Shown: in pieces, positions 11,362 through 19,796 of the stretch | Position numbering within the stretch: position 1 is the first letter of the stretch | Layout: each line of letters starts with the position of its first letter | Origin: Pseudomonas putida | GTDB lineage: Bacteria > Pseudomonadota > Gammaproteobacteria > Pseudomonadales > Pseudomonadaceae | Reading direction: 5' to 3' | Assembly (NCBI RefSeq): GCF_003228315.1 | Contig: NZ_CP029693.1 | Span: 3,108,001-3,172,000, forward strand | DNA: 64,000 nt | Made by a program: the position numbers and the translations under genes | The notes under the pieces: generated by a model | Database searches by the model: none | Seen by the model: only the letters and a program-made list of their open reading frames with translations | Told to the model about the DNA's origin: nothing

Positions 11362-11904
11362 TCAGCCGCGCTCGCCGGCCAACCACTGCAACTGGACTTC
11401 ATGCTGACCACGGTCGTCGGTGACGAAGATCGTCCCTTCGCTGATCATCACGTCCCACTTGATAACGCGTGGCATGTCCTTGGCCAGGGTTTCCAGTACG
11501 TCTTGAGGCACAGCGGCGATGTTGACGTTTTTCAGGCTTTTCACCGCCGGCACCACTTTGCCTTCCCAGACGCGCAGGCTGCCGTAGGCCAACAGGCTGG
11601 TACGTTCGGTGCGGCGCGAACACCAGGTCAGGCGCTCGGCATCCGGCTGGCCGACTTCGATCCAGTGCAGAACGCGGTCGTCCAGGCTTTTTTCCCACAG
11701 GGCCGGTTCATCCACTTCTGACAGACCACGGCCAAACGACAGTTGCTCGTTGTACCAGAGGGCGTAGGCCAGCAGGCGCACGGTCATGCGCTCTTCGGTT
11801 TCCGAAGGGTGACGGGCGATGGTCTGCTTGACGCTCTCATAGACGCTGCGGTCGAGGTCGGTGAGGTTCAGTTCAAACTTGTAGGTGGTGGACGGCTGGG
11901 CCAT
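11362..11904 (-). CDS. yaeQ: YaeQ family protein
   Basis: A 180-residue member of the YaeQ family, structurally related to PD-(D/E)XK nucleases. Its cellular function is not firmly known; E. coli YaeQ was once linked to suppression of rfaH defects. The start MAQPSTTYKFELNL and the later RVLHWIEVGQPDAERL and WDVMISEGTIFVTD segments are conserved in the family. The ORF continues far upstream but only the ATG at 11904 gives the family N-terminus. Same strand as recJ, 66 bp away. Confidence 0.9.
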   Translation of the reverse strand: MAQPSTTYKFELNLTDLDRSVYESVKQTIARHPSETEERMTVRLLAYALWYNEQLSFGRGLSEVDEPALWEKSLDDRVLHWIEVGQPDAERLTWCSRRTERTSLLAYGSLRVWEGKVVPAVKSLKNVNIAAVPQDVLETLAKDMPRVIKWDVMISEGTIFVTDDRGQHEVQLQWLAGERG

Positions 11905-12052
11905 GAACGGGCTTCTTGAGACGTGGAAAGGCGGCAAGTCTAACCGATGCGACGGGCAATCATCGAATTGATGGCGATCTACCTTGAGCGCCTGACAGTC
12001 GGCTATGTTAAAACTCTGTACCCGCTCAGCCCTTTGTCCTACAGGATCCCGT

Positions 12053-13252
12053 ATGTCGTTCACCGCCAAACCGCTCTCAGGTCTGAAAGTCATTGAATTG
12101 GGGACCTTGATTGCCGGCCCGTTTGCCTCGCGTATCTGCGCTGAATTCGGCGCCGAAGTGGTCAAGATCGAATCCCCGGACGGCGGCGACCCGCTGCGCA
12201 AGTGGCGCAAGTTGTACGAAGGCACCTCGCTGTGGTGGTTCGTGCAGGCGCGCAACAAAAAGTCCCTGACCCTGAACCTGAAACACCCGGACGGTCTGGC
12301 GATTCTGAAAAAACTGCTGAGCGAAGCGGACATCCTGATCGAGAACTTCCGCCCGGGCGTGTTGGAGAAGCTCGGCTTAAGCTGGGAAGCCCTGCATGCG
12401 TTGAACCCGAAACTGGTCATGGTGCGGCTTTCCGGCTTCGGTCAGACCGGCCCGATGAAAGATCAACCCGGCTTCGGCGCGGTGGGTGAGTCCATGGGCG
12501 GCCTGCGTTACATTACCGGGTTCGAAGACCGGCCACCGGTGCGCACCGGCATTTCCATCGGTGACTCGATCGCCGCGCTATGGGGCGTGATCGGCGCGCT
12601 GATGGCGTTGCGTCACCGCGAGGTCAATGGCGGCCAGGGCCAGGTGGTCGACGTGGCACTGTATGAAGCGATCTTCGCCATGATGGAAAGTATGGTGCCG
12701 GAGTTCGACGTATTCGGTTTCATCCGCGAACGCACCGGCAACATCATGCCCGGTATCACGCCCTCCTCGATTCACACCAGCGCCGACGGCAAGCACGTGC
12801 AGATTGGCGCCAATGGCGATGCGATCTTCAAGCGCTTCATGTTGATTATCGGCCGCGACGACCTGGCCAATGACCCGGTGCTGGCCAGCAACGACGGCCG
12901 CGACAGTCGTCGCGACGAGCTCTACGGGGTCATCGATCGCTGGGTCAACTCGCTGCCGCTGGACACGGTACTGGAGCTCCTGAACCAGGCCGACGTGCCA
13001 GCCAGCCGAATCTTCAGCGCCGAAGACATGTTCAGCGATCCGCAGTACCTGGCACGGGAAATGTTCCTGCAAGCCAAACTGCCGGATGGCAAAGCCTTCA
13101 AGATGCCGGGCATTGTGCCGAAACTCTCAGAGACTCCCGGAGATTGTGAATGGGTCGGGCCGCAGTTGGGTGAGCACAACACACAGGTACTCCAGGAACT
13201 TGGCTATGACGCGTCGCAGATCACACAGCTGCGCAAGGACGGGGCCATCTGA
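12053..13252 (+). CDS. CaiB/BaiF family class III CoA-transferase
   Basis: Transfers CoA between carboxylic acids; the acceptor acid cannot be read from the sequence. The 399-residue protein begins LSGLKVIELGTLIAGPFASRICAEFGAEVVKIE, typical of formyl-CoA and carnitine CoA-transferases. The catalytic Asp lies in ISIGDSIAALWG near residue 170, and the glycine-rich GFGQTGP is present. The start at 12053 gives the normal family N-terminus; the ORF is open from 12005. It ends inside the next gene, with a 47-bp overlap in another frame. Confidence 0.92.
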   Translation: MSFTAKPLSGLKVIELGTLIAGPFASRICAEFGAEVVKIESPDGGDPLRKWRKLYEGTSLWWFVQARNKKSLTLNLKHPDGLAILKKLLSEADILIENFRPGVLEKLGLSWEALHALNPKLVMVRLSGFGQTGPMKDQPGFGAVGESMGGLRYITGFEDRPPVRTGISIGDSIAALWGVIGALMALRHREVNGGQGQVVDVALYEAIFAMMESMVPEFDVFGFIRERTGNIMPGITPSSIHTSADGKHVQIGANGDAIFKRFMLIIGRDDLANDPVLASNDGRDSRRDELYGVIDRWVNSLPLDTVLELLNQADVPASRIFSAEDMFSDPQYLAREMFLQAKLPDGKAFKMPGIVPKLSETPGDCEWVGPQLGEHNTQVLQELGYDASQITQLRKDGAI

Positions 13253-14141
13253 GCCCAGGCGTCTGATTGCGTGGGCCATTGGTGCATTGCTGGGGGTGCT
13301 GCTGATCACAGCCATGCTGCCTTCGGCATTGGCGCAATCCAAGCAAACCCTGGTCTGGCTCAAGCGTGATCTGCCGCCACTGTTCATTTTCGAAGGACCG
13401 AAAAAGGGCCAGGGCGTCATCGATCACCTGCTGACCCAGCTGATCGCCGGCATGCCGCAGTACCAGCACAGTGTCATGCGGGTCAATCGCGCGCGTGGCC
13501 TGCAAATGCTCCACGAGCAAACCCTCACCTGCGATGCGGCGCTGAACTGGAGCAAGGAACGCGAAGGCTGGATCGCCTTTTCCGTCCCGGTTTTTCGCGC
13601 CATGAGCAACGGTCTGGCAATACGGCGCGTGGATCGCGATCTGTTGACGCCCTTCATCGAGGATGGCGAAGTGGATCTGGCGGCCCTGCTGGCCACCGGC
13701 AACCTGACACTTGGGGTGGTTGCCGAGCGCAACTATGGCGAGTACCTCGACGCCCTGCTCAAACAGGCGCCACCCAACACCCTGACGCTTCACTACGGCA
13801 ACGAAGCCCTCGGCAGCCTGCTGCAAATGCAACGCCTGGGGCGCTTGCAGTTGCTGTTGGGCTATCGTCCGGAAATCCGCTACCAGGCCCAGCAACGCGG
13901 AATCGCGGAGGATGACTTGCAGTTCTATCCGATTCGCGGCACGGGCAAATACCTGTCCGGCTACATCGGCTGTACGGATACGCCACAGGGCCGGCAAGCC
14001 ATCGTCGAGATCAACCAACTGCTGCGCGCCCTGCCCCGCGATCATTTGAGCGAGGCCTACGCCGCCTGGCTGGACCCTGAAAGTCGCAGCGAATACCTGG
14101 AAGCGTCGCGGGCATTCTTCGAGGAACAAGCCGGCAAGTGA
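13206..14141 (+). CDS. Periplasmic solute-binding-like protein of unknown ligand (TIGR02285-like)
   Basis: A 311-residue secreted protein resembling the bacterial extracellular solute-binding fold (family 3). The ATG at 13206 gives a long basic start (MTRRRSHS), a hydrophobic stretch at about residues 22-40 and a likely signal cleavage at ALAQS. An AGGA lies about 10 bases upstream of the ATG. The start therefore overlaps the end of the CoA-transferase gene by 47 bp and the two are probably translated together. The mature part begins QTLVWLKRDLPPLFIFEGP and contains the paired Cys of LTCDAALN and GYIGCTD. No permease is nearby, so a transport role is not shown. Confidence 0.7.
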   Translation: MTRRRSHSCARTGPSEPRRLIAWAIGALLGVLLITAMLPSALAQSKQTLVWLKRDLPPLFIFEGPKKGQGVIDHLLTQLIAGMPQYQHSVMRVNRARGLQMLHEQTLTCDAALNWSKEREGWIAFSVPVFRAMSNGLAIRRVDRDLLTPFIEDGEVDLAALLATGNLTLGVVAERNYGEYLDALLKQAPPNTLTLHYGNEALGSLLQMQRLGRLQLLLGYRPEIRYQAQQRGIAEDDLQFYPIRGTGKYLSGYIGCTDTPQGRQAIVEINQLLRALPRDHLSEAYAAWLDPESRSEYLEASRAFFEEQAGK

Positions 14142-14151
14142 CAAACGCCGG

Positions 14152-14252
14152 ACAAAAGAAACCCCGAGAAGTGGGGAGACGACTCGGGGTTAAACGTGGT
14201 CTTCACTAGACCCGTAGCAGCAAGCTACAAGCACCGGAGCACAATGCTTGAT
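14152..14252 (-). ncRNA. Candidate structured small RNA with intrinsic terminator
   Basis: Read on the minus strand this stretch folds into consecutive hairpins: CAAGCA/TGCTTG (14228-14250), GTAGC/GCTAC (14214-14228), GGTCT/AGACC (14198-14212), then AACCCCGAG/CTCGGGGTT (14160-14191) followed by TTCTTTTG. A possible -10 TATAAC lies at 14259-14264, placing a start near 14252. It is downstream of the DUF3509 gene on the same strand and could be that gene's 3' UTR instead. It recalls Pseudomonas P16/RgsA-type RNAs, but I could not verify that. Confidence 0.5.
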
Positions 14253-14309
14253 CCTGCTGTTATAGGGTCTGACTGACCTGGATGCAGGAAGGTTCCCACA
14301 AATGACAAT

Positions 14310-14597
14310 TCAATTTCGGCTGGCCATCAGCTTGTCGTGGGCCGCATTGCGCAATGCCGCGATCACACAGGGCTCCAGGCGTCCTTCGGCGATCAGCACA
14401 TCGCGGTGCAAGCCATCGACCACATCGGTCAATGAGCGCTTGTCGGTCAACTGCGCCTGACTGAACTCACGTTCGACCACCTTGATGCCGCTCGCATTCT
14501 TCAATGTCACCCGGCATTCGCCCTGAAGGCCTGACGGGGTCAATGTCACCTGGTACGGGCTCAGAGCCTCACCGAGCAAGAGACTGATACTTTCCAT
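14310..14597 (-). CDS. DUF3509 domain-containing small protein
   Basis: A 95-residue cytoplasmic protein that I place in the Pseudomonas-restricted DUF3509 family, whose function is unknown. It starts MESISLLLGEALSPYQVTL and ends with a helical segment HRDVLIAEGRLEPCVIAALR. A GTG at 14609 would add four residues; the ATG at 14597 is preferred for length, but neither has a strong ribosome-binding site. It lies just upstream of the structured RNA candidate on the same strand. Confidence 0.75.
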   Translation of the reverse strand: MESISLLLGEALSPYQVTLTPSGLQGECRVTLKNASGIKVVEREFSQAQLTDKRSLTDVVDGLHRDVLIAEGRLEPCVIAALRNAAHDKLMASRN

Positions 14598-14792
14598 CTC
14601 GATCACCACTCAATAGTCCGATAACGAAGTGCCTGGGGCGTGTCTACTAATGACCGCCGGCCCGAGAAGAAAGTTCTGAATGCCGAGTGCAGGCAGACCT
14701 GTGTCTCTGGTCGATTGAGCATGCATGGCAAAGATGACAGGGAAAAAACAGAGGTGACGCGTTTGTCGGGAGGGAGCAGCGCACGAGACCTC

Positions 14793-14877
14793 TGTGGGAG
14801 CAAGGCTTGCCCGCGACGGCGATCCTCACGGACGCCATCGCGGCGGTGCGGCGATCCGACAAGCCTTGCTCCCACAG
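14793..14877. repeat. REPIN, GTGGGAGCAAGGCTTGCC type
   Basis: Inverted pair of the second REP variant, core GTGGGAGCAAGGCTTGCCCG. One arm is altered (GATCCGACAAGCC in place of the usual GCGGGCAAGCC), so the pair is imperfect. It lies 19 bp past the thrC stop. The rest of the 14598-14896 spacer shows no convincing gene. Confidence 0.8.
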
Positions 14878-14896
14878 AGAGCGGATGTAGCCTTAT

Positions 14897-16306
14897 TTAG
14901 AGTGGCTTGCCGCGATTGCCATGCTGGCTGACGAAGTTCTGCACGGCTTTCAGGTCGTTCGGCAGCACGGTGCAACGCTCATCGCGCTCGAACAGATCGC
15001 AAAGGTGAGCAGGCAGTTCGAGTGCCTTGCCTACGCCTGCCTTCTCCACGGCATCCGGGAACTTGACCGGGTGGGCCGTGCCGAGGATGACCATCGGGAT
15101 GTCCAGGCTGCGGCGGCACTCGCGCGCGGCCTTGACGCCGATAGCAGTGTGCGGATCCAGCACTTCACCGGTCTGCTCGAAGACTTCGGCGATGGTTTCG
15201 CAGGTTTGTGCGTCATCCACGGCCAGCGAGTCGAACAGCTTGCGGGCTTCGGTCCAGCGCTCTTGCTCGACGCTGAAACCGCCCCCCTGCTTGAAGCTGT
15301 CCATCAGCCCGGCGATCGCCGCGCCGTTGCGACCGTGCAGGTCGAACAGCAGACGCTCGAAATTCGACGAGACCATGATGTCCATGGATGGCGACAGCGT
15401 GGCGTGCAGGGTTTCCTTGACGTACTGATTGCCGCTCATGAAGCGGTGCAGGATGTCGTTGCGGTTGGTGGCGACGATCAACTGGTTGATCGGCAGACCC
15501 ATGTTGCGTGCCAGGTAACCGGCGAAGATGTCGCCGAAGTTGCCGGTCGGTACCGAGAACGCCACCGAACGCGCCGGGCCACCGAGCTGCAGCGCTGCGT
15601 GGAAGTAGTAAACGATCTGGGCCATGATCCGCGCCCAGTTGATCGAGTTCACCGCCACCAGACGAGTGCCCTTGAGGAAGCCCTGGTCGGCGAAGCTTGC
15701 CTTGACCATTTCCTGGCAGTCGTCGAAGTTGCCTTCGATGGCGATGTTGTGGATGTTCTCACCGAAAATGGTGGTCATCTGCCGGCGCTGCACTTCGGAC
15801 ACACGGTTGTGCGGGTGCAGAATGAAGATGTCGACGTTTTCGCAGTGCTTGCAGCCTTCGATGGCGGCCGAACCGGTGTCACCGGAAGTGGCGCCGACGA
15901 TCACCACGCGCTCGCCGCGCTTTTCCAGCACGTAGTCGAGCAGGCGGCCGAGCAGTTGCAGGGCGAAGTCCTTGAACGCCAGGGTCGGGCCGTGGAACAG
16001 CTCCAGTACCCATTCATTGCCGTTCAGCTGACGCAGCGGTGCGACGGCGCTGTGGGCGAACACACCGTAGGTTTCTTCAAGGATCTTTTTAAAATCGGCA
16101 TCCGGGATGCTGCCGGTGACGAACGGGCGCATGACGCGGAAAGCCAGCTCGTGATACGGCAGGCCGGCCCAGGAAGCGATTTCTTCCTGGGTGAAACGTG
16201 GCAGGTTTTCCGGGACGTACAGACCGCCGTCGGTGGCAAGGCCAGCCAGCAGGACGTCTTCGAAATTCAGGGCCGGTGCCTGGCCGCGGGTACTGATGTA
16301 ACGCAT
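14897..16306 (-). CDS. thrC: Threonine synthase
   Basis: PLP enzyme that converts O-phosphohomoserine to threonine; 469 residues. The start MRYISTRGQAPALNFEDVLLAGLATDGGLYVPE is the family N-terminus. The PLP lysine is in FHGPTLAFKDFALQLLGR near residue 110, and GATSGDTGSAAIEGC follows. The ATG at 16306 is chosen over an upstream extension to 16348. It follows hom by 66 bp on the same strand, an operon for the last steps from aspartate semialdehyde to threonine. Confidence 0.97.
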   Translation of the reverse strand: MRYISTRGQAPALNFEDVLLAGLATDGGLYVPENLPRFTQEEIASWAGLPYHELAFRVMRPFVTGSIPDADFKKILEETYGVFAHSAVAPLRQLNGNEWVLELFHGPTLAFKDFALQLLGRLLDYVLEKRGERVVIVGATSGDTGSAAIEGCKHCENVDIFILHPHNRVSEVQRRQMTTIFGENIHNIAIEGNFDDCQEMVKASFADQGFLKGTRLVAVNSINWARIMAQIVYYFHAALQLGGPARSVAFSVPTGNFGDIFAGYLARNMGLPINQLIVATNRNDILHRFMSGNQYVKETLHATLSPSMDIMVSSNFERLLFDLHGRNGAAIAGLMDSFKQGGGFSVEQERWTEARKLFDSLAVDDAQTCETIAEVFEQTGEVLDPHTAIGVKAARECRRSLDIPMVILGTAHPVKFPDAVEKAGVGKALELPAHLCDLFERDERCTVLPNDLKAVQNFVSQHGNRGKPL

Positions 16307-16372
16307 GACTGACTCCAATGGACAGTGTTCGTAGTGCCGGGCCAGCACGCTGGCCCGGTGAACGATAACGGC

Positions 16373-17677
16373 TTAGTTCAGGTGCTCGACGCGGATCCGT
16401 ACGACCGGGCCGACCACGCCCGCCAGGGCTTCCAGGGCGGCGATCGCATCGTTGATGCGCTGTTCCAGCACGCGGTGGGTCAGCAGGATCATTGGCACCA
16501 GGCCGTCGTGTTCCTCGACTTCCTTCTGCATGATCGACTCGATGTTGATCCCACGCTCCGACAGGATGCTCGCCACCTGGGCCAGCACGCCTGGATGATC
16601 CTTGGCCTGGATGCGCAGGTAGTAGGCGCTTTCGCAGGCTTCGATCGGGAGGATCGGATGGGCCGACAGCGAGTCCGGCTGGAAGGCCAGGTGCGGTACG
16701 CGGTTTTCCGGGTCGGAGGTCATGGCGCGAACCACGTCCACCAGGTCGGCGATCACCGACGAAGCGGTCGGCTCCATACCGGCGCCGGCACCGTAGAACA
16801 GGGTCGAACCGGCGGCGTCGCCGTTGACCATCACGGCGTTCATCACGCCGTTGACGTTGGCGATCAGGCGATCGGCCGGGATCAGCGTCGGGTGTACGCG
16901 CAGTTCGATACCGGCCGCGGTGCTGCGCGCCACGCCCAGGTGCTTGATGCGGTAGCCCAATGCTTCGGCGTAGTTCACGTCAGCGGTGGTCAGTTTGGTG
17001 ATGCCTTCGGTGTAGGCCTTGTCGAATTGCAGCGGGATACCGAATGCGATGGACGCCAGGATCGTCAGCTTGTGCGCGGCGTCGATGCCTTCGACGTCGA
17101 AGGTCGGATCGGCTTCGGCGTAACCCAGTGCCTGGGCCTCGGCCAACACGTCTTCGAAGGTGCGACCCTTCTCGCGCATTTCGGTCAGGATGAAGTTGCC
17201 GGTGCCGTTGATGATGCCGGCCACCCAGTTGATGCGGTTGGCGGACAGACCTTCACGGATCGCCTTGATCACCGGAATGCCGCCGGCCACGGCCGCTTCG
17301 AACGCAACGATCACGCCCTTCTCGCGAGCCTTGGCGAAAATTTCATTACCGTGAACGGCAATCAGTGCCTTGTTCGCGGTGACCACATGCTTGCCATTCT
17401 CGATGGCCTTGAGTACCAGCTCGCGGGCAACGGTATAGCCGCCCATCAGCTCTATGACGATGTCGATCTCAGGGTTCGTGGCCACTTCGAAGACATCGGT
17501 GGTAATCGCAATACCGGTCGTTTGGAACTGAGGCTTTGGCGTGCGAATGGCAATTTGCGCCACTTCGATCCCACGCCCGGCACGACGAGCAATTTCCTCG
17601 GCGTTGCGCTGAAGTACGTTGAAGGTACCGCCACCGACGGTCCCTAACCCACAGATGCCTACTTTGACCGGTTTCAC
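16373..17677 (-). CDS. hom: Homoserine dehydrogenase
   Basis: NAD(P)H-dependent reduction of aspartate semialdehyde to homoserine. The 434-residue monofunctional form has an N-terminal Rossmann fold (KVGICGLGTVGGGTFNVLQ, residues 5-23). The catalytic domain holds the signature GIINGTGNFILTEM and YAEADPTFDVEGIDAAHKL. A C-terminal ACT domain begins near residue 350 (YYLRIQAKDHPGVLAQVASIL) and suggests feedback by threonine. An inverted repeat, ACGGCC/GGCCGT at 17695-17717, separates it from dsbC upstream. Confidence 0.97.
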   Translation of the reverse strand: MKPVKVGICGLGTVGGGTFNVLQRNAEEIARRAGRGIEVAQIAIRTPKPQFQTTGIAITTDVFEVATNPEIDIVIELMGGYTVARELVLKAIENGKHVVTANKALIAVHGNEIFAKAREKGVIVAFEAAVAGGIPVIKAIREGLSANRINWVAGIINGTGNFILTEMREKGRTFEDVLAEAQALGYAEADPTFDVEGIDAAHKLTILASIAFGIPLQFDKAYTEGITKLTTADVNYAEALGYRIKHLGVARSTAAGIELRVHPTLIPADRLIANVNGVMNAVMVNGDAAGSTLFYGAGAGMEPTASSVIADLVDVVRAMTSDPENRVPHLAFQPDSLSAHPILPIEACESAYYLRIQAKDHPGVLAQVASILSERGINIESIMQKEVEEHDGLVPMILLTHRVLEQRINDAIAALEALAGVVGPVVRIRVEHLN

Positions 17678-17808
17678 TGTGAACTCCCCATAAAACGGCC
17701 GACTCGAGGCCGGCCGTGAAAACAGCCGCAGGATCGCGGCTCTCTATTGATGGCCCGGCGATGCCGCTGCCGGACCATGATCGTCAAGGCTTGCCCTGAC
17801 GATGCGAA

Positions 17809-18540
17809 TTACTTCGCGCCCAGTGCCAGTTTGGCGACTTGTGGCGCAGGCTGGTAGCCCGGAATGACCTGACCGTCGGCCAAAACGATGGCCGGCGTAC
17901 CGTTCACGCCAATCGACTGGCCGAGGGCGAACTGTTTGGAGACCGGGTTATCGCACTTGGCGGCCTTGATTTCCTTGCCGTCGACCATCTGGTCCATGGC
18001 GGCTTTCTTGTCCTTGGAGCACCAGACCGCTTGCAGTTGCTCGTCACCCGGCGAACCCAGGCCCTGGCGCGGGAAGGCGACATAGCGCACTTCGATGCCG
18101 CGCTTGTTCAGCTCGGGCACTTCGGCGTGCAGCTTGTGGCAGTACGGGCAGGTGGTGTCGGTGAATACGGTGATGTGCGACTTGGTCTCGCCGACGGCCG
18201 GATACACCACGGTTTCGGCGAGCGGAATCTCGTTGATCAGCTTGGAGATGCCCAGACGCTCAGTCTTCTCGGTCAGGTTGACCGGCTTGCCGTCTTTGAG
18301 CTGGAACATGTAGCCCTGCACCACGTACTGGCCGTCGGCGCTGGCGTACAGCACGCGGCTGCCCTTGAGTTTGACTTCGTACAGTCCCGGCAACGGGCTT
18401 GCGGTGATGGTTTCTACCGGCACTTCGAGCTGGAGGTTTTCCAGGCTTTTACGGATGGCTTTGTCGGCCGCGTCATCGGCAACGGCAAAGGTGCTGACCA
18501 ACGCAATGGCGGCGGCGGCGAAAATCTGGGTCAGACGCAT
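17809..18540 (-). CDS. dsbC: Thiol:disulfide interchange protein DsbC
   Basis: Periplasmic disulfide isomerase of 243 residues. The signal peptide runs to about residue 21 (FAVA, then DDAADKAI). An N-terminal dimerisation domain is followed by a thioredoxin fold with active site TCPYCHKLH near residue 122 and the cis-Pro loop GVNGTPAIVL. The ATG at 18540 yields the signal peptide; the upstream open frame to 18627 does not fit. The order xerD-dsbC-hom-thrC is the conserved Pseudomonas arrangement. Confidence 0.95.
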   Translation of the reverse strand: MRLTQIFAAAAIALVSTFAVADDAADKAIRKSLENLQLEVPVETITASPLPGLYEVKLKGSRVLYASADGQYVVQGYMFQLKDGKPVNLTEKTERLGISKLINEIPLAETVVYPAVGETKSHITVFTDTTCPYCHKLHAEVPELNKRGIEVRYVAFPRQGLGSPGDEQLQAVWCSKDKKAAMDQMVDGKEIKAAKCDNPVSKQFALGQSIGVNGTPAIVLADGQVIPGYQPAPQVAKLALGAK

Positions 18541-18691
18541 GAGAACTCCTGAAGGCGGACAAATGAGACGATCAGAACGCCGGTACCGGAACACCGGGTC
18601 ATAATCGCCCATCGTGCAAACCGGCAAAGCCTATCACATAAGGCTCGTGGGGCCGAATGCCGGTGATACAAGGCATTGGAGAATGCTTTTC

Positions 18692-18782
18692 TGTAGGAGC
18701 GAGCCTGCTCGCGATGGCAGTGTGTCAGGCGCCATTAATGCAGGATGTGCCGCCCTCATCGCGAGCAGGCTCGCTCCTACAG
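18692..18782. repeat. REPIN, 91 bp
   Basis: Inverted pair of the GTAGGAGCGAGCCTGCTCGC type, with a short spacer unlike the 100-bp subfamily. It lies between xerD and dsbC, 10 bp after the xerD stop. Confidence 0.88.
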
Positions 18783-18792
18783 GGGTACGCGA

Positions 18793-19689
18793 TCAGCCAC
18801 GCGGGTGGTGTTTGGCATGCAGGTCCTGCAACCGCGCCCGCGCAACATGGGTATAGATCTGCGTGGTCGACAGGTCGCTGTGGCCGAGCAGCATCTGCAC
18901 CACCCGCAGGTCGGCGCCATGGTTGAGCAGGTGCGTGGCGAAGGCGTGGCGCAAGGTGTGTGGCGACAGCGACTTGCCGATCCCCGCGACCTTGGCCTGA
19001 TGCTTGATCCGGTGCCAGAAAGTCTGCCGCGTCATCTGTTCGCCGCGCTGGCTGGGGAACAACACATCGCTGGGGCGCCCGCCGAGCAGCTCGCCCCGGC
19101 CATCGCGCAGGTAACGTTCGACCCAGACAATCGCCTCCTCGCCCATCGGCACCAGCCGCTCCTTGCTGCCCTTGCCCATCACCCGCAGCACGCCCTGACG
19201 CAGGTTGACCTGCTCCAGGGTCAGACTGATCAGTTCGGTCACCCGAAGGCCGCAGGCGTACAACACTTCGAGCATCGCCCGATCGCGCTGACCAATCGCT
19301 TCGCTTAAATCCGGCGCCTTTAATAGTGCCTCCACGTCTGCTTCCGACAGGGATTTGGGCAACGGCCTGCCCAGTTGCGGCATGTCGACGCGAAGGGTCG
19401 GATCGACGGCGATCAGCTTTTCCCGCAGCAAATAGCGATAGAAACCCCGCACACCGGAGAGAAATCGCGCCGTGGAGCGAGGCTTGTAGTTTTGCTCCAC
19501 GCGCCAGGCCAGGTGATCGAGGATCAATTCCCGACCGGCATTGGCCAGTTCCAGGTGTTTTTCCTGCAGCCAACCGTTGAACAGGGCGAGGTCACTGCGA
19601 TAGGCATCGCGGGTGTTATCGGAAAGACCTTTCTCAAGCCACAGGGCGTCGAGGAACTGGTCTATCAGGGGATGATCGATGGCAGGCAT
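18793..19689 (-). CDS. xerD: Site-specific tyrosine recombinase XerD
   Basis: Resolves chromosome dimers at dif with XerC; 298 residues. The N-terminal SAM-like core-binding domain (LIDQFLDALWLEKGLSDNTRDAYRSDL) precedes the catalytic domain. The catalytic residues are Arg in ACGLRVTELI near 148, HTLRHAFATHLL, the GHSDLSTTQIYTHV His and the Tyr nucleophile near 279. It is a housekeeping gene here, not an integrase of a mobile element: no att repeats or cargo surround it. Confidence 0.96.
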   Translation of the reverse strand: MPAIDHPLIDQFLDALWLEKGLSDNTRDAYRSDLALFNGWLQEKHLELANAGRELILDHLAWRVEQNYKPRSTARFLSGVRGFYRYLLREKLIAVDPTLRVDMPQLGRPLPKSLSEADVEALLKAPDLSEAIGQRDRAMLEVLYACGLRVTELISLTLEQVNLRQGVLRVMGKGSKERLVPMGEEAIVWVERYLRDGRGELLGGRPSDVLFPSQRGEQMTRQTFWHRIKHQAKVAGIGKSLSPHTLRHAFATHLLNHGADLRVVQMLLGHSDLSTTQIYTHVARARLQDLHAKHHPRG

Positions 19690-19796
19690 GGGTACTCAAG
19701 TCGCGCAGATTGAAACCTGCGCAGAAAAATCGGCATGGACATTGAAAACGGCCGCTAGTCTTTCATAGCGCGCTATTTCAAGGAACAGGGAACGGT

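Noticed and set aside
18793..19689. xerD considered as an integrase of a genomic island
   Set aside because: It is in the conserved dsbC-hom-thrC neighbourhood, has full XerD features and no att repeats or foreign cargo beside it.
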